NCBI GenBank assembly: GCA_963580285.1
Contig: OY757013.1
Coordinates: forward strand, 152,075,900-152,139,899
Source of the DNA: Lucinisca nassula
Lineage: Eukaryota > Mollusca > Bivalvia > Lucinida > Lucinidae
Direction of reading: 5' to 3'
Length of the DNA stretch: 64,000 bases
Below the pieces are notes generated by a model. The model did no database searches. It was not told the origin of the DNA and saw nothing but the letters and a program-made list of their open reading frames with translations. Made by a program: the position numbers and the translations under genes. Positions 61,794 through 64,000 of this stretch are shown here, piece after piece (the stretch's first letter is position 1; every line of letters starts with the position of its first letter).

Positions 61794-63942
61794 CGGGTGT
61801 GTCTGCAGGGACCCGATGTCTGTGTCTTTGACTGTGTCTTATCATAAGGAACAATGATATATATGGTTTAGGGGTTGGGAGCTGAATAATTTTCAAAATA
61901 TTAGACATTTTGAGTTTTTCATACAAATGCCTATATGTCAATTTTACGTTTTATGTAATTTTACCCCAAGGCCCACCCAGGGGCAATTGTATCATGAACG
62001 GAAAGGTCTTGGGCTGAGTAAGTGTCATGCGAAATTTCAACTTTGCAGCATAACAGAAACGGGAACTATGGACTCTAAGAGAAACGCGGACGTTAACTTT
62101 AACGTTTGTTAGACTCTGGTTAGGACTCTTGGGTAATGGTATCTGACACTCGGACACGCCCAGGAGCATAGCCCTGGGACAATCGTATCATGAACTGAAA
62201 GGTCACGGTCTGAGTAAGCGTCATACCAAATTTCAACTTTGTAGCATAACATAAATGGAAGTTATGGGCTCCAAGAGAAATGCAGACGTAAACTTCGAAA
62301 TTTGTTAGACTAGACTCTGTTTATGAACGTGACTTTCCATTGCGGAACTGGGACATCCATATATGACTCAAGAGAGGCTCGAACCACACCGGCAGGATAC
62401 CTTATCGAAATAGATTCATGTTTTTAGGTGATTAGTTGCTTAATAGATCACTGTCTGTCGGTCACAAGTGCAGAGATCACTCGCGGTACGCGCCCGTGAT
62501 CACTCGCGCTTCGCGCTCATGATCTATTCACTTTAACGACTGACTTACAGTCTGTGATATATTAAGCAACTAATAACTACCATCTTATCTTTCAACAACT
62601 TAGTCGAAAACTGTGTTGAGCATTAATGCGTAGGGGAAACGATAGTTTGTTCGCGGCATCTGGGTCACATGACCAAGATGGTTACCACGCCCATATATGG
62701 TAAAACCATTAAAAATCTTCTCTAGAACCAGTGGGCTGATTTCAAGAAACTTGGGTATGTAGTACCTAGGACTGCAGCACAACATAATTTGTTTAAACGA
62801 TGACTTTAGGTTTATCACAAATAATCAGATCACCTGCGGTACCAATATGTGATTATTGAGTAAAACAAAAATCATCAAAAAGATTACCGGTAGGACTCAA
62901 ATACTTCATTTATTTAATCAAACCTTCACAAGACACTGACATTTGTGTGCATATATATTTTTCTCTTTTTCCATCCATCTACCCACCGACCCATCCATCC
63001 ATCCGTCCGTCTGTCTGTCCGTCTATATGTTCGTTCGTCCATCCGTCCTCCAATGGACCTATCCATCCAAATACCCACTCATCCCTTTCTGTAGTACACC
63101 CATCCTTCCATCCATCAATCATTCCATCCATCCATCCATCCAACATCCATTGATCCGCTCCAAATGGGAGGGGCGAAGCAACTATGTGGGCGAAATGACT
63201 AAGGGGGCGAAAAGACCAGGCTCTGTTGGCAAAACAACTAGGGGTGCAAAATGGGGGCGAAACGAACAGGGAGAAACGACTGGGGGACGCCTTTGGGGCA
63301 TAGCATCTTGTTACCCAACTGGCCAGAGGTAAAGAAACCAGTTGGATAACCTGGGTGGGACCATAGAAAGACATCGAATCTGATGAATGTTTAATTTTCT
63401 TTTTATGTCGAGTGAACTAGCTCCTTGTCGAGAAGACTAGCTCGGACAGTAATTTCGTCATAAGTCGCAAGTTACGTAATCACGGCCAATTTTTTTTGCT
63501 TATTTCAAACTTTCCATGTTTCATTTCACCAGGGATGTTGTTTCTGTGGGTGTGAAGGGCGTACTTTTGATGGAAAATGAAAAATCGTCGGCCAAAATCT
63601 CCGTAATGACATAAATTGACAATTTTTCAGGTCCGTGATAAAAAGTTTATCTTCATTCATACTCCAACGCTGCAAATTTCCATGGCAAATTCTAGCGGAG
63701 TACAAAGTTAAATCATTTCTATGTGGAACTGCATTGCCGGATTTTTTTAATAAATAGCTTACAAAGAAAAAAATTGTGATAAAACTCTTCGAGACCTACC
63801 TTTGTTTACGAGTTTCTTGGTGATGGAGCTAGCTCGAGAGTTCCCGGATGTGTCGAGGGAACAAATTTCCATTGACTCATTTTCGAGCTAGTTCCCCTGA
63901 TTACCACCCGTGTTTCGGTCCATTTGACAATGGCTTCAAACA

Positions 63943-64000
63943 GCCATGCGCATAGGTATTTATGCAAAAATCAACGTTCTTGCATAAATATCTATGCGCA
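63943..64000. repeat. Hairpin at the window edge
   Basis: ATGCGCATAGGTATTTATGC and GCATAAATATCTATGCGCA are inverted, with a 16-base loop (AAAAATCAACGTTCTT). It starts about 25 bases outside the foldback element and may continue beyond the window. Confidence 0.75.

Larger units (their letters stand above)
59405..63912. mobile_element. 4.5 kb foldback element: 2.1 kb inverted arms, TTTCG duplication
   Basis: The left arm 59405-61532 is repeated in complement at 61794-63912, with a spacer of about 260 bp. Mirror positions sum to 123326 over most of the length, shifting by about ten near the ends because of small indels. The outermost bases are CACGGGTGGTAATCAGGGGA. TTTCG lies immediately outside on both sides (59400-59404 and 63913-63917). 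Arms differ by scattered substitutions and a 27-base indel, so this is not an assembly echo. The arms contain the GTCGTTTCGCCC and GGATGGATGG tracts, a tRNA-SINE scrap (60927-60990 and its mirror), and a CGCG-rich hairpin. No transposase frame is seen. A 5-bp duplication and a CAC terminus would fit Transib-type elements, but this is only a hint. Confidence 0.82.

Noticed and set aside
62943..63374. Frames rich in HPSIHPS or WMDGWMDG
   Set aside because: Translations of the GGAT tract in the arms of the inverted repeat, mirrored on both strands.
59405..63912. Inverted repeat as an assembly artefact
   Set aside because: The arms differ at scattered positions and by a 27-base indel, and a 5-bp duplication flanks the whole, which an artefact would not produce.

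Overview
The window is nuclear DNA of an animal and almost certainly of a bivalve mollusc. The evidence is AT-rich sequence with spliced exons that have GT/AG borders, several tRNA-derived SINE families, the TTTTTAGCTCAC-type repeats and period-144 or period-120 GGTCA-rich tandem repeats that I associate with bivalve genomes, many MITEs, and a mariner element. I see no operons, bacterial genes, CRISPR arrays or viral genes. The species assignment is an inference from repeat style only.

Host genes are sparse. The left end holds the last coding exon of an unidentified gene (2935-3089, + strand). The only other supported gene is the 3' part of a DUF4806-domain gene on the + strand, with exons at 41954-42162, 45750-45906 and 46899-47089. 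Its introns are packed with nested transposons, and one MITE ends about 10 bases before the last splice acceptor. Nearly everything else is repeat.

Region by region: 0-17 kb is MITEs, hairpin elements, SINEs, a 30-bp minisatellite and a TACA microsatellite. 17-20 kb is a tandem-repeat element that split a SINE. 20-28 kb holds the first of three 39-bp satellite arrays, a complete but dead mariner with TA duplication, a 3.4 kb element of about eighteen 144-bp units split by a SINE with a clear 13-bp duplication, a LINE reverse-transcriptase fragment, and the second 39-bp array. 28-36 kb has two copies of a 475-bp repeat that looks like a miniature transcription unit, nested MITEs and SINEs. 35.8-36.5 kb is a direct duplication with a 385-bp offset whose copies each contain a canonical hammerhead ribozyme, which makes it a retrozyme candidate. 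36.7-38.3 kb is the third 39-bp array. 41.9-47.1 kb is the DUF4806 gene. 49-57 kb contains more SINEs, a dead retrotransposon ORF1 with a PHD finger (minus strand), and a decayed reverse transcriptase of Penelope-like character (plus strand). 59.4-63.9 kb is a 4.5 kb inverted repeat (arms about 2.1 kb, spacer about 260 bp) flanked by a 5-bp duplication.

The genes do not form a pathway. The window is best read as a layered insertion record. Several insertions can be ordered because they split older elements and carry matching target-site duplications. The most promising systems for follow-up are the hammerhead-bearing duplication, the 475-bp CRE/TATA/mini-ORF repeat, the large foldback element, and a long hairpin module that recurs inside MITE families with unrelated flanks.
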